DNA of 64,000 nt from Paraplanobispora siamensis. Lineage in GTDB: Bacteria; Actinomycetota; Actinomycetes; Streptosporangiales; Streptosporangiaceae. Under the pieces are notes generated by a model. That model worked only from the letters and a program-made list of their open reading frames with translations, was not told where the DNA came from and made no database searches. A program made the translations under genes and the position numbers. Within the stretch, counting starts at the first letter, position 1, and every line of letters begins with the position of its first letter. The DNA lies in contig NZ_BOOJ01000029.1 in NCBI RefSeq assembly GCF_016863175.1, positions 62,001 through 126,000 on the forward strand, in the 5' to 3' direction. Positions 17,921 through 26,093 of the stretch are shown here, in pieces.

Positions 17921-18831
17921 CGAACGCACCCGTCTCCCTGACCCGCAGCTACGAGCTGTGCCGGCGCTTCAACGCCCGCCACGGCCGCTCCTACTACCTG
18001 GCGACCATGCTGCTGCCCGCCTGGAAGCGGCCGCACGTGCACGCGCTGTACGGCTTCGCCCGCTACGCCGACGAGATCGTGGACTCCTTCACGATGACCG
18101 GGGACCGGGCGGCGGCCCTGGACGGGCTGCGGGACCGGCTGGCGACCGCGCTGGCCGGCGGGCCGCCCGGCGACGCCGTACTCCCGGCGTTCGTGCAGAC
18201 CGTGCGCTCCTTCGGCATCGACCACGCCGACATCGAGGCGTTCCTGCGCGCGATGCGGTCCGACCTGACCGTCACCCGCTACGCCACCTACGACGACCTG
18301 CTCGGTTACATGGAGGGCTCGGCCGCGGTCATCGGCACGATGATGCTGCCGGTGCTCGAACCCCTGCCCGGCATGGCCGAACGGGCCCGCGAACCGGCCC
18401 GTCAGCTCGGACTGGCCTTCCAGCTCACCAACTTCCTGCGCGACGTCGCCGAGGACCTGGCACGCGGCCGGGTCTACCTGCCGCTGGCAGACCTGGACCG
18501 GTTCGGCGTGGACGTGACCGACCTGCGCCGCCCCACGTGCACCCCCGCGCTGCGGGAGCTGCTGGCCTTCGAGGCGGCGCGGGCCCGCGAGCACTACCGG
18601 CGGGCGCTGGAGGGGATCGGCCTGCTCACCCCCTCCTCGCGGCCGTGCATCCGCGCCGCCTACGAGCTGTACGGAGGCATCCTCGACAGGATCGAGGCCT
18701 GCGAGTACGAGGTCCTGCGCGGCCGGGCCGTCGTCCCCCGCTCCCGGCGGCTTGCCATCTTCACCCGGCACCTGCTGGCGGCGACCGCGGCCGACCGCGC
18801 CGAACGCCGGGTGACCGCCGATGTCCCCTGA
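17917..18831 (+). CDS. crtB: Phytoene synthase (squalene/phytoene synthase family)
   Basis: 304 aa. The first aspartate-rich motif is DEIVD at residues 52-56 in ALYGFARYADEIVD. The second is DVAEDLARGRVYLP near 175-188. Between them lies LGYMEGSAAVIGTMMLPVLE, typical of the fold. It condenses two geranylgeranyl-PP to phytoene. No geranylgeranyl-PP synthase (crtE) gene lies in this window, so the substrate must come from elsewhere in the genome. ATGA overlap with crtI shows cotranslation. Confidence 0.92.
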   Translation: MTNAPVSLTRSYELCRRFNARHGRSYYLATMLLPAWKRPHVHALYGFARYADEIVDSFTMTGDRAAALDGLRDRLATALAGGPPGDAVLPAFVQTVRSFGIDHADIEAFLRAMRSDLTVTRYATYDDLLGYMEGSAAVIGTMMLPVLEPLPGMAERAREPARQLGLAFQLTNFLRDVAEDLARGRVYLPLADLDRFGVDVTDLRRPTCTPALRELLAFEAARAREHYRRALEGIGLLTPSSRPCIRAAYELYGGILDRIEACEYEVLRGRAVVPRSRRLAIFTRHLLAATAADRAERRVTADVP

Positions 18832-18874
18832 GGCCGCCCCTTCGCCCCTTCACCACCCCTTCAAGGAGGACCCG

Positions 18875-19843
18875 ATGTCAGGACCGGTCGTCGTCGACGC
18901 GATGGGCGGGGACCACGGACCGCAGGAGGTCGTCGCGGGGGCCGTGACGGCCCTGCGGGAGCACGGCGTGCCGGTGCTGCTGGTCGGCCGGGCCGGAGAG
19001 GTCCGCCGGGAACTGGCGCGTCACGACGCGGCCGGCGAGATCGACGTGGTGCACGCCGAGGAGGTCGTCCCGATGACCGAGCGGGGGTCCGGCGCGATCA
19101 CCGGCGACTCCAGCATCGCGGTGGGCTGCGAGCTGCTGGCCCAGCGCACGGGCGGGGCGTTCGTGTCGGCGGGGTCCACGGGCGCGGTCGTCTCGTGCGC
19201 GGTGCGGAGCGTCGGCCGGGCCGATGGGGTGCTGCGGCCCGCGCTGGCCGTGGCGCTGCCCCAGATCACCGGCGGGGCCAGCGTCCTGATCGACGCCGGG
19301 GCGACCTCCGACCCCACACCCGAGATGATCGCCCAGTTCGCGCTGCTGGGCGCCTCCTACGCCCAGCTGGTCCTGGGCGTGCCCGAGCCGGCGGTGGGCC
19401 TGCTGTCGATCGGCTCCGAGCCCGGCAAGGGCAACCGGCTCAGCCGCCGGGCGGAGCGGCCGCTGGCGTCCTCGCCGTTCCGCTTCCACGGTCCCATCGA
19501 GGGGCACGACGTGCTGGCGGGCACGGTCGACGTGATCGTCACCGACGGGTTCACCGGCAACGTCGTGCTCAAGAACGTCGAGGGCACCGTCCGCACCGTA
19601 CTGACCATGATCGCGCAGGCCGGGATCGCCGGGCCGGAGGCCCTGCGCGAGGTCGCGCGCCGCTACGACCCCGAGACGCACGGCGGCGCCGCGCTGCTGG
19701 GCCTGAGCGGGACCGTGGTCGTCGCGCACGGCTCCTCCCGCGCCCGCACGATCGCCCGGGCCTGCGTGGTGGCGCACGACCTGGCGGGCGGCGGGGTCGT
19801 CTCCCGGGTACGGGACCACCTCGAGGTGGAGGCGGTGGGTTGA
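18875..19843 (+). CDS. plsX: PlsX-type phosphate acyltransferase paralogue in the carotenoid cluster
   Basis: 322 aa from ATG 18875 with AAGGAGGA 4 nt upstream. The PlsX signature DAMGGDHGP is at residues 7-15, and GFTGNVVLKNVEG lies near 228-240. PlsX makes acyl-phosphate from acyl-ACP, normally for the first acylation of glycerol-3-phosphate. A housekeeping plsX in actinomycetes usually sits with rpmF, rnc or fabD-type genes. Here it lies 43 bp after crtB and is followed by CrtA and PlsY genes, so a dedicated role in acylating a carotenoid end product is inferred. Length and motifs are complete. Confidence 0.88.
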   Translation: MSGPVVVDAMGGDHGPQEVVAGAVTALREHGVPVLLVGRAGEVRRELARHDAAGEIDVVHAEEVVPMTERGSGAITGDSSIAVGCELLAQRTGGAFVSAGSTGAVVSCAVRSVGRADGVLRPALAVALPQITGGASVLIDAGATSDPTPEMIAQFALLGASYAQLVLGVPEPAVGLLSIGSEPGKGNRLSRRAERPLASSPFRFHGPIEGHDVLAGTVDVIVTDGFTGNVVLKNVEGTVRTVLTMIAQAGIAGPEALREVARRYDPETHGGAALLGLSGTVVVAHGSSRARTIARACVVAHDLAGGGVVSRVRDHLEVEAVG

Positions 19844-19875
19844 CCCGCCGTGCCGGTCCCGGCGGGGGAGGGTGT

Positions 19876-20604
19876 TCAGGCGAGGGGGTCCGTCCCGTTC
19901 CAGGTGCCCGCGCTGCCGTACGGGGCGAACCTGGCGAACAGCTCCTCGGAGTACCAGCGGCCGGAACGGGTCCGGCCGATCACCCGCCGGTGCGCCCCTC
20001 CGCGGTGGGCAAAGTCCCGCACCGCCGCGGCGTCGCGCCAGAGCGAGAACGTGGCCTGCCGCGCCAGCGGCCATTCCCCGACGCCGACCGAGGCCAGGCA
20101 GCCCTCCTGCTCCCGCAGCAAAGCGTCCACCTCCGGCACCGACCGGTAGAACGCGACCAGCCGCGAGGGCCGGATCGACGCCCTGGTCAGCACCGCCACC
20201 GGCCCCGCCTGCCGGGGCGCTCCGGCCCCGGTCTGCGCGATGTCCCCGGCCTCCTCGGTGGCGAACGGGTCCACCCCGCCCCAGCGCCCGCGCGAGGCCA
20301 GCGGCGCCAGCCGTACGTGCCAGGACTCCTGCGCCTCCCGGTTCCAGCGCGCCGCGATCGGGGAGCGGGACAGGAAGCCGTCCAGGGCCGGCTCGCCGTC
20401 CCACACCGCGAACAGGGCCCAGCGGCGCAGGTCCGCGTCCAGGCTCATCGAGGCGCCCCGGCCCGAGCCGAGCAGCCGCCAGAACCGCAGTCCCGGCGTG
20501 CGCGCCAGCACCGGCCGGTCGAACGCCATGTACCGCATGGCTCCCAGATCCGCATACCTGACGAGGTGGAACGAGGCTATGGTCCCCGTGCTCGTGGCCG
20601 TCAT
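19876..20604 (-). CDS. CrtA-like carotenoid monooxygenase (spheroidene monooxygenase family)
   Basis: 242 aa, leftward inside a rightward cluster. The start region [20 protein letters not shown] and the following [10 protein letters not shown] are hallmarks of CrtA-type heme-dependent acyclic carotenoid 2-ketolases. Later blocks [16 protein letters not shown] and [19 protein letters not shown] also fit. The family oxygenates the C-2 region of acyclic carotenoids such as spheroidene. The ATG at 20604 is preferred because the conserved FHLVRY would otherwise be lost, although this makes the gene overlap the divergent plsY start by 26 bp. Confidence 0.82.
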   Translation of the reverse strand: MTATSTGTIASFHLVRYADLGAMRYMAFDRPVLARTPGLRFWRLLGSGRGASMSLDADLRRWALFAVWDGEPALDGFLSRSPIAARWNREAQESWHVRLAPLASRGRWGGVDPFATEEAGDIAQTGAGAPRQAGPVAVLTRASIRPSRLVAFYRSVPEVDALLREQEGCLASVGVGEWPLARQATFSLWRDAAAVRDFAHRGGAHRRVIGRTRSGRWYSEELFARFAPYGSAGTWNGTDPLA

Positions 20605-21178
20605 CGGTGGCTACCTTCTCGGATCCGTGCCGGTGGCGGTGCTCGTCGCCCGCGCGTACGGCTTCGACCCCCGGGCGGTCGGCGACCGCAACCCGGGCTT
20701 CTGGAACATGAAGGAACAGCTCGGCTGGCGTGCCGCCGTGCCCGTCTTCGCGGGTGACATGCTCAAGGGCACGTTCGCCGCGCTGGCGGCCCTGACGGTC
20801 AGCGGCGCGCACACCACAGGCTTCGGCGTGGTCACCGGTGACAGCGTCGTTCCGGTGTACCTCGCCACGGCCGCGGCGATGATCGGGCACGCCTGGCCGG
20901 TCTTCGCCGGCTTCCGGGGCGGACGGTCCATCCTCACCTTCGTGGGCGGCTTCGCGGTCATCTGCCCGCCCGCGTTCCTGCTGGGCGTGGCCGTCCTGGT
21001 GGTGACCGCCCTGGTCACCCGGTCGTTCGCGATCGGGGCGCGGGCCGGGGTGTTCGGCATCCCTCTCCTGCAGCTGCTGTTCACGCCGGTCGGGTACGTG
21101 GCCGCGACCGGGGCGCTGATGTGCCTCATCGGGCTGCGCTTCGGCCAGGCCGCGCGGGCGGCCCGGACTCCGTCGTGA
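20579..21178 (+). CDS. plsY: Divergent PlsY-type acyl-phosphate acyltransferase
   Basis: 199 aa with about five membrane helices. The [16 protein letters not shown] block at about 103-118 matches PlsY motif 2, and DMLKG (60-64) is also conserved. The first PlsY motif is altered: canonical NPGATN/NIGATN reads NPGFWN at about 38-43. PlsY transfers acyl from acyl-phosphate to glycerol-3-phosphate. The change in the substrate-side motif and the setting suggest another acceptor, possibly a carotenoid sugar. It overlaps CrtA-like DNA by 26 bp at the 5' end and the glycosyltransferase gene by 53 bp at the 3' end, both antisense. The ATG at 20579 has only a weak GAGG site. A GTG at 20588 is the alternative. 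Confidence 0.82.
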   Translation: MVPVLVAVIGGYLLGSVPVAVLVARAYGFDPRAVGDRNPGFWNMKEQLGWRAAVPVFAGDMLKGTFAALAALTVSGAHTTGFGVVTGDSVVPVYLATAAAMIGHAWPVFAGFRGGRSILTFVGGFAVICPPAFLLGVAVLVVTALVTRSFAIGARAGVFGIPLLQLLFTPVGYVAATGALMCLIGLRFGQAARAARTPS

Positions 21179-22403
21179 CCTCCCCGGCGGTCGTGGTCTC
21201 GCGGGCGCCGGTGGCGGTGCCGGAGTCCGTGCCCGTCCCCGTTCCGGTGGCGGAGGCCGTTCCCGCGCCCGTCGCGGCGTCCGGGTAGGTACGGCCCCGC
21301 CAGGTGCGGACCGGCCGCAGCGTCGCCTGCGTCAGCCGCAGCGCCGTCAGCGGGTCCAGCAGGGGTGACAGCAGCACGCCGGGCCCGGGCCGGGCGTAGC
21401 TGCCGCGCAGCGCCCCGGTCAGCAGCAGCCGTACGGCCAGCAGGGCCAGGTCGAGCCGGGTGGGCCGCCCGGCCGCGAGCCGGATCACCGGCAGGGCGGC
21501 GGTCAGCCAGACCACCGCCAGGTCGGCGGCCTGCCAGCCGGGGGAGGTGACGTCGCGCAGCGGCAGCGACCGCCCCCACTCCCGCCACACCTCGGCCGCG
21601 GACTCGTGCATGTCGACCTCCAGCAGCCCGCCCGCCTCCAGGAAGCCCACCCGCCAGCCGGCGGCGGCCAGGGACCGGGCGAGGGCCACGTCGTCGGTCA
21701 TGTGCCCGCGGATCCGCGCGAACCCGTCGGTCTCCAGCATCGCCGTACGGCGGAAGGCCGTGCACTGGCCGTTGGCCACGGTCCGGTGTGGGGCGGGGGG
21801 CGCCGCCGGGCCGATCGGCCCGAACCGGTAGACGAGGGTGGCCAGGAACGAGGCGTGCAGCGCCTGCTCGGCGGTCCCGTCGCAGACGAAGCGCGGGCCC
21901 ACGGTGAGCAGGTCGTAGCGCTCCAGCGCGCGGGCCGCGGCCCCGGCCAGGCCGGGCGCCGGGCGCGTGTCGGCGTCGAGGGTGACCACCACGTCCCCGC
22001 GGGCCGCCTCGACCCCCTGCCGCAGCGCCCACTGCTTGCCGACCCAGCCCGGGGGCAGGGGAGCCCCCGTCACGACCTTCGCCCCCAGCTCGGCGGCCAG
22101 GCGCGCGGTGCCGTCCGAGGAGCCGTCGTCGACGACGATCACCTCGGCGACGTCCGGATCGGCCAGGACAGCCGTCAGGCAGGCCCCGATCCGGTGCTCC
22201 TCGTCCCGCGCCGGGATCACCACCGAGATCTCCCCGGCCCCGGCTGCTTCGGTCCTGGTTTCGGAAAGCGGGGTCTCGGGGGCCGCGGACAGCGGCGGCA
22301 GCCGGGTGCGCCCGCGGGCCAGCCGTACGGCCACCGCGACGGCCGCGGCGGCCTGCAAAGCGGTGAGCGGCCTGACGCGCATCCCCCGGAACCGGCGGCT
22401 CAT
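21126..22403 (-). CDS. GT2 glycosyltransferase, probable carotenoid glycosyltransferase (CruG-like)
   Basis: 425 aa from ATG 22403, which follows AGGGAG. A hydrophobic N-terminal segment (about 13-28) may anchor it. The GT-A fold shows VVIPARDEEHRIGACL (61-76), VVDDGSSDGTA (90-100) and the metal-binding DAD (143-145). Further hydrophobic helices follow near 300-345. The last 40 residues are a Thr/Gly/Ala-rich low-complexity tail. CruF/CruG-type pairs hydrate and glycosylate acyclic carotenoid ends, and a CruF gene lies two genes upstream in the same operon. The sugar is unknown. Confidence 0.85.
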   Translation of the reverse strand: MSRRFRGMRVRPLTALQAAAAVAVAVRLARGRTRLPPLSAAPETPLSETRTEAAGAGEISVVIPARDEEHRIGACLTAVLADPDVAEVIVVDDGSSDGTARLAAELGAKVVTGAPLPPGWVGKQWALRQGVEAARGDVVVTLDADTRPAPGLAGAAARALERYDLLTVGPRFVCDGTAEQALHASFLATLVYRFGPIGPAAPPAPHRTVANGQCTAFRRTAMLETDGFARIRGHMTDDVALARSLAAAGWRVGFLEAGGLLEVDMHESAAEVWREWGRSLPLRDVTSPGWQAADLAVVWLTAALPVIRLAAGRPTRLDLALLAVRLLLTGALRGSYARPGPGVLLSPLLDPLTALRLTQATLRPVRTWRGRTYPDAATGAGTASATGTGTGTDSGTATGARETTTAGEVTTESGPPARPGRSAAR

Positions 22404-22440
22404 GTGTGCTCCCTGGCGTCGGCGGATCGTGGCTGGCGGC

Positions 22441-23898
22441 TCATGCGTGTCCTCCGGCGGGCCGGGACCGGCGGGGGAAGTCCTCGGCGACCAGGGAGGC
22501 GACGATGCGCCCGCCCATCGCCACCAGGGGGAGCCCGCCGCCCGGGTGCACCGAGCCGCCCACCAGGTACAGCCCCCGCCGCGGGCCCCGGTTGCCGGGC
22601 CGGCGGAAGGGGGCCAGCACGCCGTCGTAGGCGCCGCCGTAGATCGACCCGCCCCAGGCGCCGTAGCGGTCGCGCAGGTCGGCGGGGGTGAACAGGTCGA
22701 CGAAGCGGAGCCGTCCCGACAGGTCGTGGCCGCGGGAGGCCAGGCGCTCCAGGACGAGGTCCCGGTAGGCCTCGGGGGAGATCGGCCAGCGTTCGGGGTC
22801 CCGGGACGGGACGTTGACCAGCATCGTCCAGTTCTCGGCGCCCCCGGGGGCCTGAGAGGGGTCGTCGACCGCCGAGCAGCCGATGTAGACGGTCGGGTCC
22901 CCGGGCGGGCGGCGCCGGTCGAAGATGTCGGCGAACTCCCGCTCGTAGTCGGCGGAGAAGACGATCGAGTGGTGGGGCAGGCCCTCGGTCCGCCCCTCCA
23001 CCCCGGCCAGCAGCAGGAACGCCGAGGAGGACAGGCCGAGGCCGGCGATGCGCCGCAGCCTGCGCCGGTCGGGCAGCAACCGTCCGTACAGCGCCGCGGC
23101 GTCGGTGTTGGCGACCACGACGTCGGCGTGCTCGCGCTCGCCAGAGGCCAGCCGTACCCCCAGGACCCGTTCACCGTCGGCGAGCACCTCGGTGACCTCG
23201 GAGCCGGTCACCACCTCCACGCCCGCCTTCTCCAGCAGCACCGCCAGGGCGTCGGCGATGCGCGGCAGCCCGCCCGGCACGTACCAGCCGCCCTCGCCGT
23301 GCTCGATCGCCGGGATGCAGCCGAGCGCGGCCGGGGCCCGGTACGGGCTGGAGCCCGCGTAGGTGGCGTACCGCCCGGCGTACTGGTGCAGGCGCCGGTC
23401 GGTGAAGAAGCGCCGGGCCAGGCCGTGCAGGGTCCGGCCGGGCGCGACCGCCAGCAGGTCGGCCGGGCGGGCCTCGGCCGGGGGACGGGTCAGCGGCCCG
23501 GCGAAGAAGGTGCGGCGCGAGGCCTCGAAACAGGTGCGGGCCCAGTCGTGGAAGGCCAGCCAGTTGCGGCCCTCGCCCGGCGCCAGCCGGTCCACCTCGT
23601 CGGCAGTCCGGCCGGGGTCGCGGTAGGCGGTGAACGCCGAGCCGTCGGCGAAGCGGTAGCGGCACAGCTCCCGCAGCTCCACCAGGTCGAGTTCCAGGCC
23701 GAGATCGGCGAAGACGCCGGGCAGCGTCAGCAGGGAGGGACCGACGGAGAAGGTGAACCCGTCACGCCGGTGCTCGGCGAGCTTGCCGCCCAGCCGGGGC
23801 AGGCGCTCGTGCAGGCGCACCAGATGTCCCTCACGGGCCAGCAGCAGCGCGGAGACCATCCCGCCGACGCCGCCCCCGACCACGATCACTTCCGCCAT
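22441..23898 (-). CDS. CrtD-like carotenoid 3,4-desaturase / CrtI-family oxidoreductase
   Basis: 485 aa. The start VIVVGGGVGGMVSALLLAR is the FAD fold, followed by GGKLAEHRRDGFTFSVGPSLL, in short FTFSVGPSLLTLPGVF near 50-65. The C-terminus carries GLYLVGGSVHPGGGLP, the typical family end motif with VHPG. Second CrtI paralogues in acyclic carotenoid clusters usually add a terminal 3,4 double bond (CrtD) after 1-hydroxylation. Ketolase or phytoene-desaturase activity cannot be excluded. Its ATG at 23898 lies 13 bp inside the CruF gene, so the two are coupled, and the glycosyltransferase follows after 37 bp. Confidence 0.88.
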   Translation of the reverse strand: MAEVIVVGGGVGGMVSALLLAREGHLVRLHERLPRLGGKLAEHRRDGFTFSVGPSLLTLPGVFADLGLELDLVELRELCRYRFADGSAFTAYRDPGRTADEVDRLAPGEGRNWLAFHDWARTCFEASRRTFFAGPLTRPPAEARPADLLAVAPGRTLHGLARRFFTDRRLHQYAGRYATYAGSSPYRAPAALGCIPAIEHGEGGWYVPGGLPRIADALAVLLEKAGVEVVTGSEVTEVLADGERVLGVRLASGEREHADVVVANTDAAALYGRLLPDRRRLRRIAGLGLSSSAFLLLAGVEGRTEGLPHHSIVFSADYEREFADIFDRRRPPGDPTVYIGCSAVDDPSQAPGGAENWTMLVNVPSRDPERWPISPEAYRDLVLERLASRGHDLSGRLRFVDLFTPADLRDRYGAWGGSIYGGAYDGVLAPFRRPGNRGPRRGLYLVGGSVHPGGGLPLVAMGGRIVASLVAEDFPRRSRPAGGHA

Positions 23899-24662
23899 CG
23901 ACGCCTCCAGGCGAGCAGTGCGAACAGGCCCATGCAGATCCCCCCGGCGGCGGCGACCAGCGGGTCCGGCGGGTCGAAGACCGCCGCGAAGCCGACGGTC
24001 TCCATGACCGCCATCACGGTGTAGAGCGTGACCAGCCCGGTGCCCGGCTCCTGCGGCCGGGCCACGACGCGGTCCACCAGCGCCATCATCACCAGCGAGA
24101 CCGCCAGCCAGCCGGCGAAGTTCTCCAGGGGGACGCCCCGGTACGGGCCCGGCTCGTGCCAGACCCACAGCCCCAGCCGGATCATCTGCGGGTCGAGGAA
24201 CAGGTCCCAGGCCGTCAGGGCCACCGCGCCCACGACGATCCGGGCCGCGCGCGAGCCCGGCACCGCGGCCGCCGCCACCGCGTGGGCCGCCAGTCCCATG
24301 CCGCCCCAGGCCAGCGCCACGATGACCGGGACGTCGCCGAGTTGCGGCTGCAGCAGTTCGGTGTAGTGGTAGTCCCCGAACGGGAACCCGGTCCTGACGC
24401 CCACCCACTCCGCCGCGTACCCGGCCGCCACCGCGGCGGCGAAGGCCGCGACGGCCCTGGGGAGGGTGTGGGCCGCCGCGGCGAAGGCGACCGCGCTCGC
24501 CGCCAGCAGGAGCACCACCACGCTGGTGAGCAGGATCGGCCGCGGATGCAGCCCGGTCGCCACCTGCGCGGCGACCATCGCGGCCAGCAGCAGCGTCCCC
24601 GCCGCGCCGAGCACCCGGCGCGCGGCGGGGGCCCGTGTCCCAGGGACCCGTGTCGTCGTCAC
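23886..24662 (-). CDS. cruF: CruF-type carotenoid 1,2-hydratase (DUF422)
   Basis: 258 aa, GTG start at 24662, an integral membrane protein with about seven helices. Diagnostic segments are EWVGVRTGFPFGDYHYTE near 86-103 and LTAWDLFLDPQMI near 150-162, both characteristic of carotenoid hydratases CruF and of bacterioruberin/C50 hydratases. The enzyme adds water across the terminal isopropylidene double bond of an acyclic carotenoid, giving the 1-hydroxyl that a glycosyltransferase can use. It is first in the leftward arm CruF, CrtD-like, GT2. Confidence 0.88.
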   Translation of the reverse strand: MTTTRVPGTRAPAARRVLGAAGTLLLAAMVAAQVATGLHPRPILLTSVVVLLLAASAVAFAAAAHTLPRAVAAFAAAVAAGYAAEWVGVRTGFPFGDYHYTELLQPQLGDVPVIVALAWGGMGLAAHAVAAAAVPGSRAARIVVGAVALTAWDLFLDPQMIRLGLWVWHEPGPYRGVPLENFAGWLAVSLVMMALVDRVVARPQEPGTGLVTLYTVMAVMETVGFAAVFDPPDPLVAAAGGICMGLFALLAWRRRWRK

Positions 24663-24751
24663 CGCTCGCCGCTCCCGCCTTCCGTGTGATCTCTCCTACG
24701 GGTGTTCCTTCGAGAGGCCGCCCCCGCCGGACGCATCCCGGCACCCCCTTG

Positions 24752-24788
24752 TCCGGATCCTCTCCGTGCTATCCGGATCATCTCCGTG
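24752..24788. repeat. Tandem 17-bp direct repeat upstream of cruF
   Basis: TCCGGATCCTCTCCGTG (24752-24768) and TCCGGATCATCTCCGTG (24772-24788) match at 16 of 17 positions with a period of 20 bp, about two helical turns. The pair lies 90-126 bp before the cruF start, a normal distance for an operator. Confidence 0.55.
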
Positions 24789-24898
24789 GCAAACCCGCCA
24801 CGACGGCCCGCCGCGAGGAGCCTTTACCAGCTCTGGAGCGGTGCGTGCCGGGCGGGTGAGCCCCCCGCGGAGCACGTCCCCGGCCGGGTGCCGCCCAT

Positions 24899-24950
24899 CG
24901 GAGTCGGCGGATTGAAAGGGTGTCGAGGCCGGAGCCGGCAGGTTGAAAGG
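24899..24950. repeat. Second direct repeat (21 bp, period 31) upstream of cruF
   Basis: Copies at 24899-24919 and 24930-24950 agree at 18 of 21 positions and end in the same TTGAAAGG. The spacing of 31 bp is three helical turns, so both copies would face the same side of the DNA. Confidence 0.45.
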
Positions 24951-25125
24951 ATTCCGGACCGACCGCGGGAACATCTGACGCCGTCGGCTGGTTACATACA
25001 TCGTGGCCGGTGTGCCCAGTGTCCCCGGGCCTCACCTATAACTGCCTTCGCGGACTACCGTTCGGCTGGAGCCGCGTTGTGCCTTTCGCCGAGAGGCGAC
25101 ACGCACACCGGTACACACGCATCGT

Positions 25126-25165
25126 CGACGGCCCCGCCGGGAGACTCCTCCCGGCGGGGCCGTCG
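25126..25165 (-). terminator. Terminator downstream of the HxlR gene
   Basis: An 18-bp perfect stem (25126-25143 with 25148-25165) and a 4-nt loop form one of the strongest hairpins in the window. It is 167 bp beyond the HxlR stop in the leftward direction and would shield the cruF promoter region. Confidence 0.75.
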
Positions 25166-25331
25166 GCGTTCCGGCATCGCCTTTGCGGGGACGGGCGTCG
25201 ATTCCCGGTTCGGCGTAGGCGGTCAGAGGGCGTAAGGGCCGAAGCGGCCCCAGGCGCCGGAGGCTCCGGGCGGCACCCGGCCGGCCGCGGACGTGCTTCA
25301 CGGGCGGGCTGCGCCGCGCATCCTCGCGCGG

Positions 25332-26006
25332 CTACGGCCGGGGCGTCCGGGCGAAGGACGACAACTTGAACCATGCGGGTACGGCCCGGCGCAGTTGCTG
25401 GGGGCCGTACACCTCCACCGCGCTTGAGCGCAGGGCCTCGGGCCAGGCGAGGTCGCCGCGCCATATCTCGGTCATCCGGCGCAGGCGGGCGGTGATCCTC
25501 ACCGACGGGGGATGGCCGGGGTCCTGGTCGCAGACGTCGGCGTCGCCGGAGGCGATGACCAGCCACCAGTCGCGGGTCTGGGGGGCGACGTCGGGGAAGC
25601 TGAACTGCACCACCGTGCGGCCCGGCGGGACGGCGTCGTGATCGATGTTGCGGTGTATGTCCCACATCAGCAACTGCGGGTCGAGGTCCTCGTCGCCGAT
25701 CTCGGGGATCCAGCGGATGCCCCAGGCGCCCAGGGCCTCGACCACCGGTTGCAGCTCGCGTCCGGCGGGGGTGAGGGTGTAGCTCACCCGGCCGCCGTCG
25801 GGGCGGCGCTCCAGGACGCCCGCCCGCACCAGCCGGTTCAACCGCTTGGACAGCAGGGACGGGGACATCTTCGGCACCCCGCGGCGCAGCTCGTTGAAGT
25901 GGCGGCTCCCGGTGACCAGCTCGCGGACGATGAGCAGCGTCCAGCGCTCGTCGAGCAGCTCCATCGCCTTGGCGACAGGGCAGAACTGTCCGTAGGACGA
26001 TCCCAT
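25332..26006 (-). CDS. HxlR-family transcriptional regulator with C-terminal sensor-like domain
   Basis: 224 aa. The winged helix occupies residues 1-95: YGQFCPVAKAMELLDERW with the HxlR-typical cysteine, then LVTGSRHFNELRRGVPKMSPSLLSKRL, in short HFNELRRGVPKMS, the recognition helix area. Residues about 100-224 look like an SCP2-like ligand-binding domain often fused to such regulators. It is divergent from the acyl-CoA dehydrogenase-like gene 26094, with 87 bp between the starts, and probably regulates it and itself. The effector is unknown. Confidence 0.88.
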   Translation of the reverse strand: MGSSYGQFCPVAKAMELLDERWTLLIVRELVTGSRHFNELRRGVPKMSPSLLSKRLNRLVRAGVLERRPDGGRVSYTLTPAGRELQPVVEALGAWGIRWIPEIGDEDLDPQLLMWDIHRNIDHDAVPPGRTVVQFSFPDVAPQTRDWWLVIASGDADVCDQDPGHPPSVRITARLRRMTEIWRGDLAWPEALRSSAVEVYGPQQLRRAVPAWFKLSSFARTPRP

Positions 26007-26093
26007 GCCGTCAGGCTAGCTTCGCTTCCGCGCTCCGGGCAGATACACATCTCGTACTAGGAGCCGGTGACCTGGCGTTCCTACCGTTGCCCC

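Larger units (their letters stand above)
24663..25331. other. 669-bp intergenic region upstream of the CruF arm
   Basis: No credible gene on either strand. It contains two separate direct-repeat pairs and one long hairpin, each listed on its own line. The candidate promoter for the CruF operon must lie here on the minus strand. TTATAG at about 25033-25038 on that strand is one -10-like element, but no convincing -35 was found. Confidence 0.5.

Noticed and set aside
18878-20890. A 670-aa leftward frame across plsX and the CrtA-like gene
   Set aside because: The antisense frame of plsX is open because of high GC. It has no conserved blocks and contradicts PlsX.
24702-25235. Frames in the 669-bp gap upstream of cruF
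   Set aside because: No ribosome sites, weak bias, and a terminator hairpin and direct repeats cross them.
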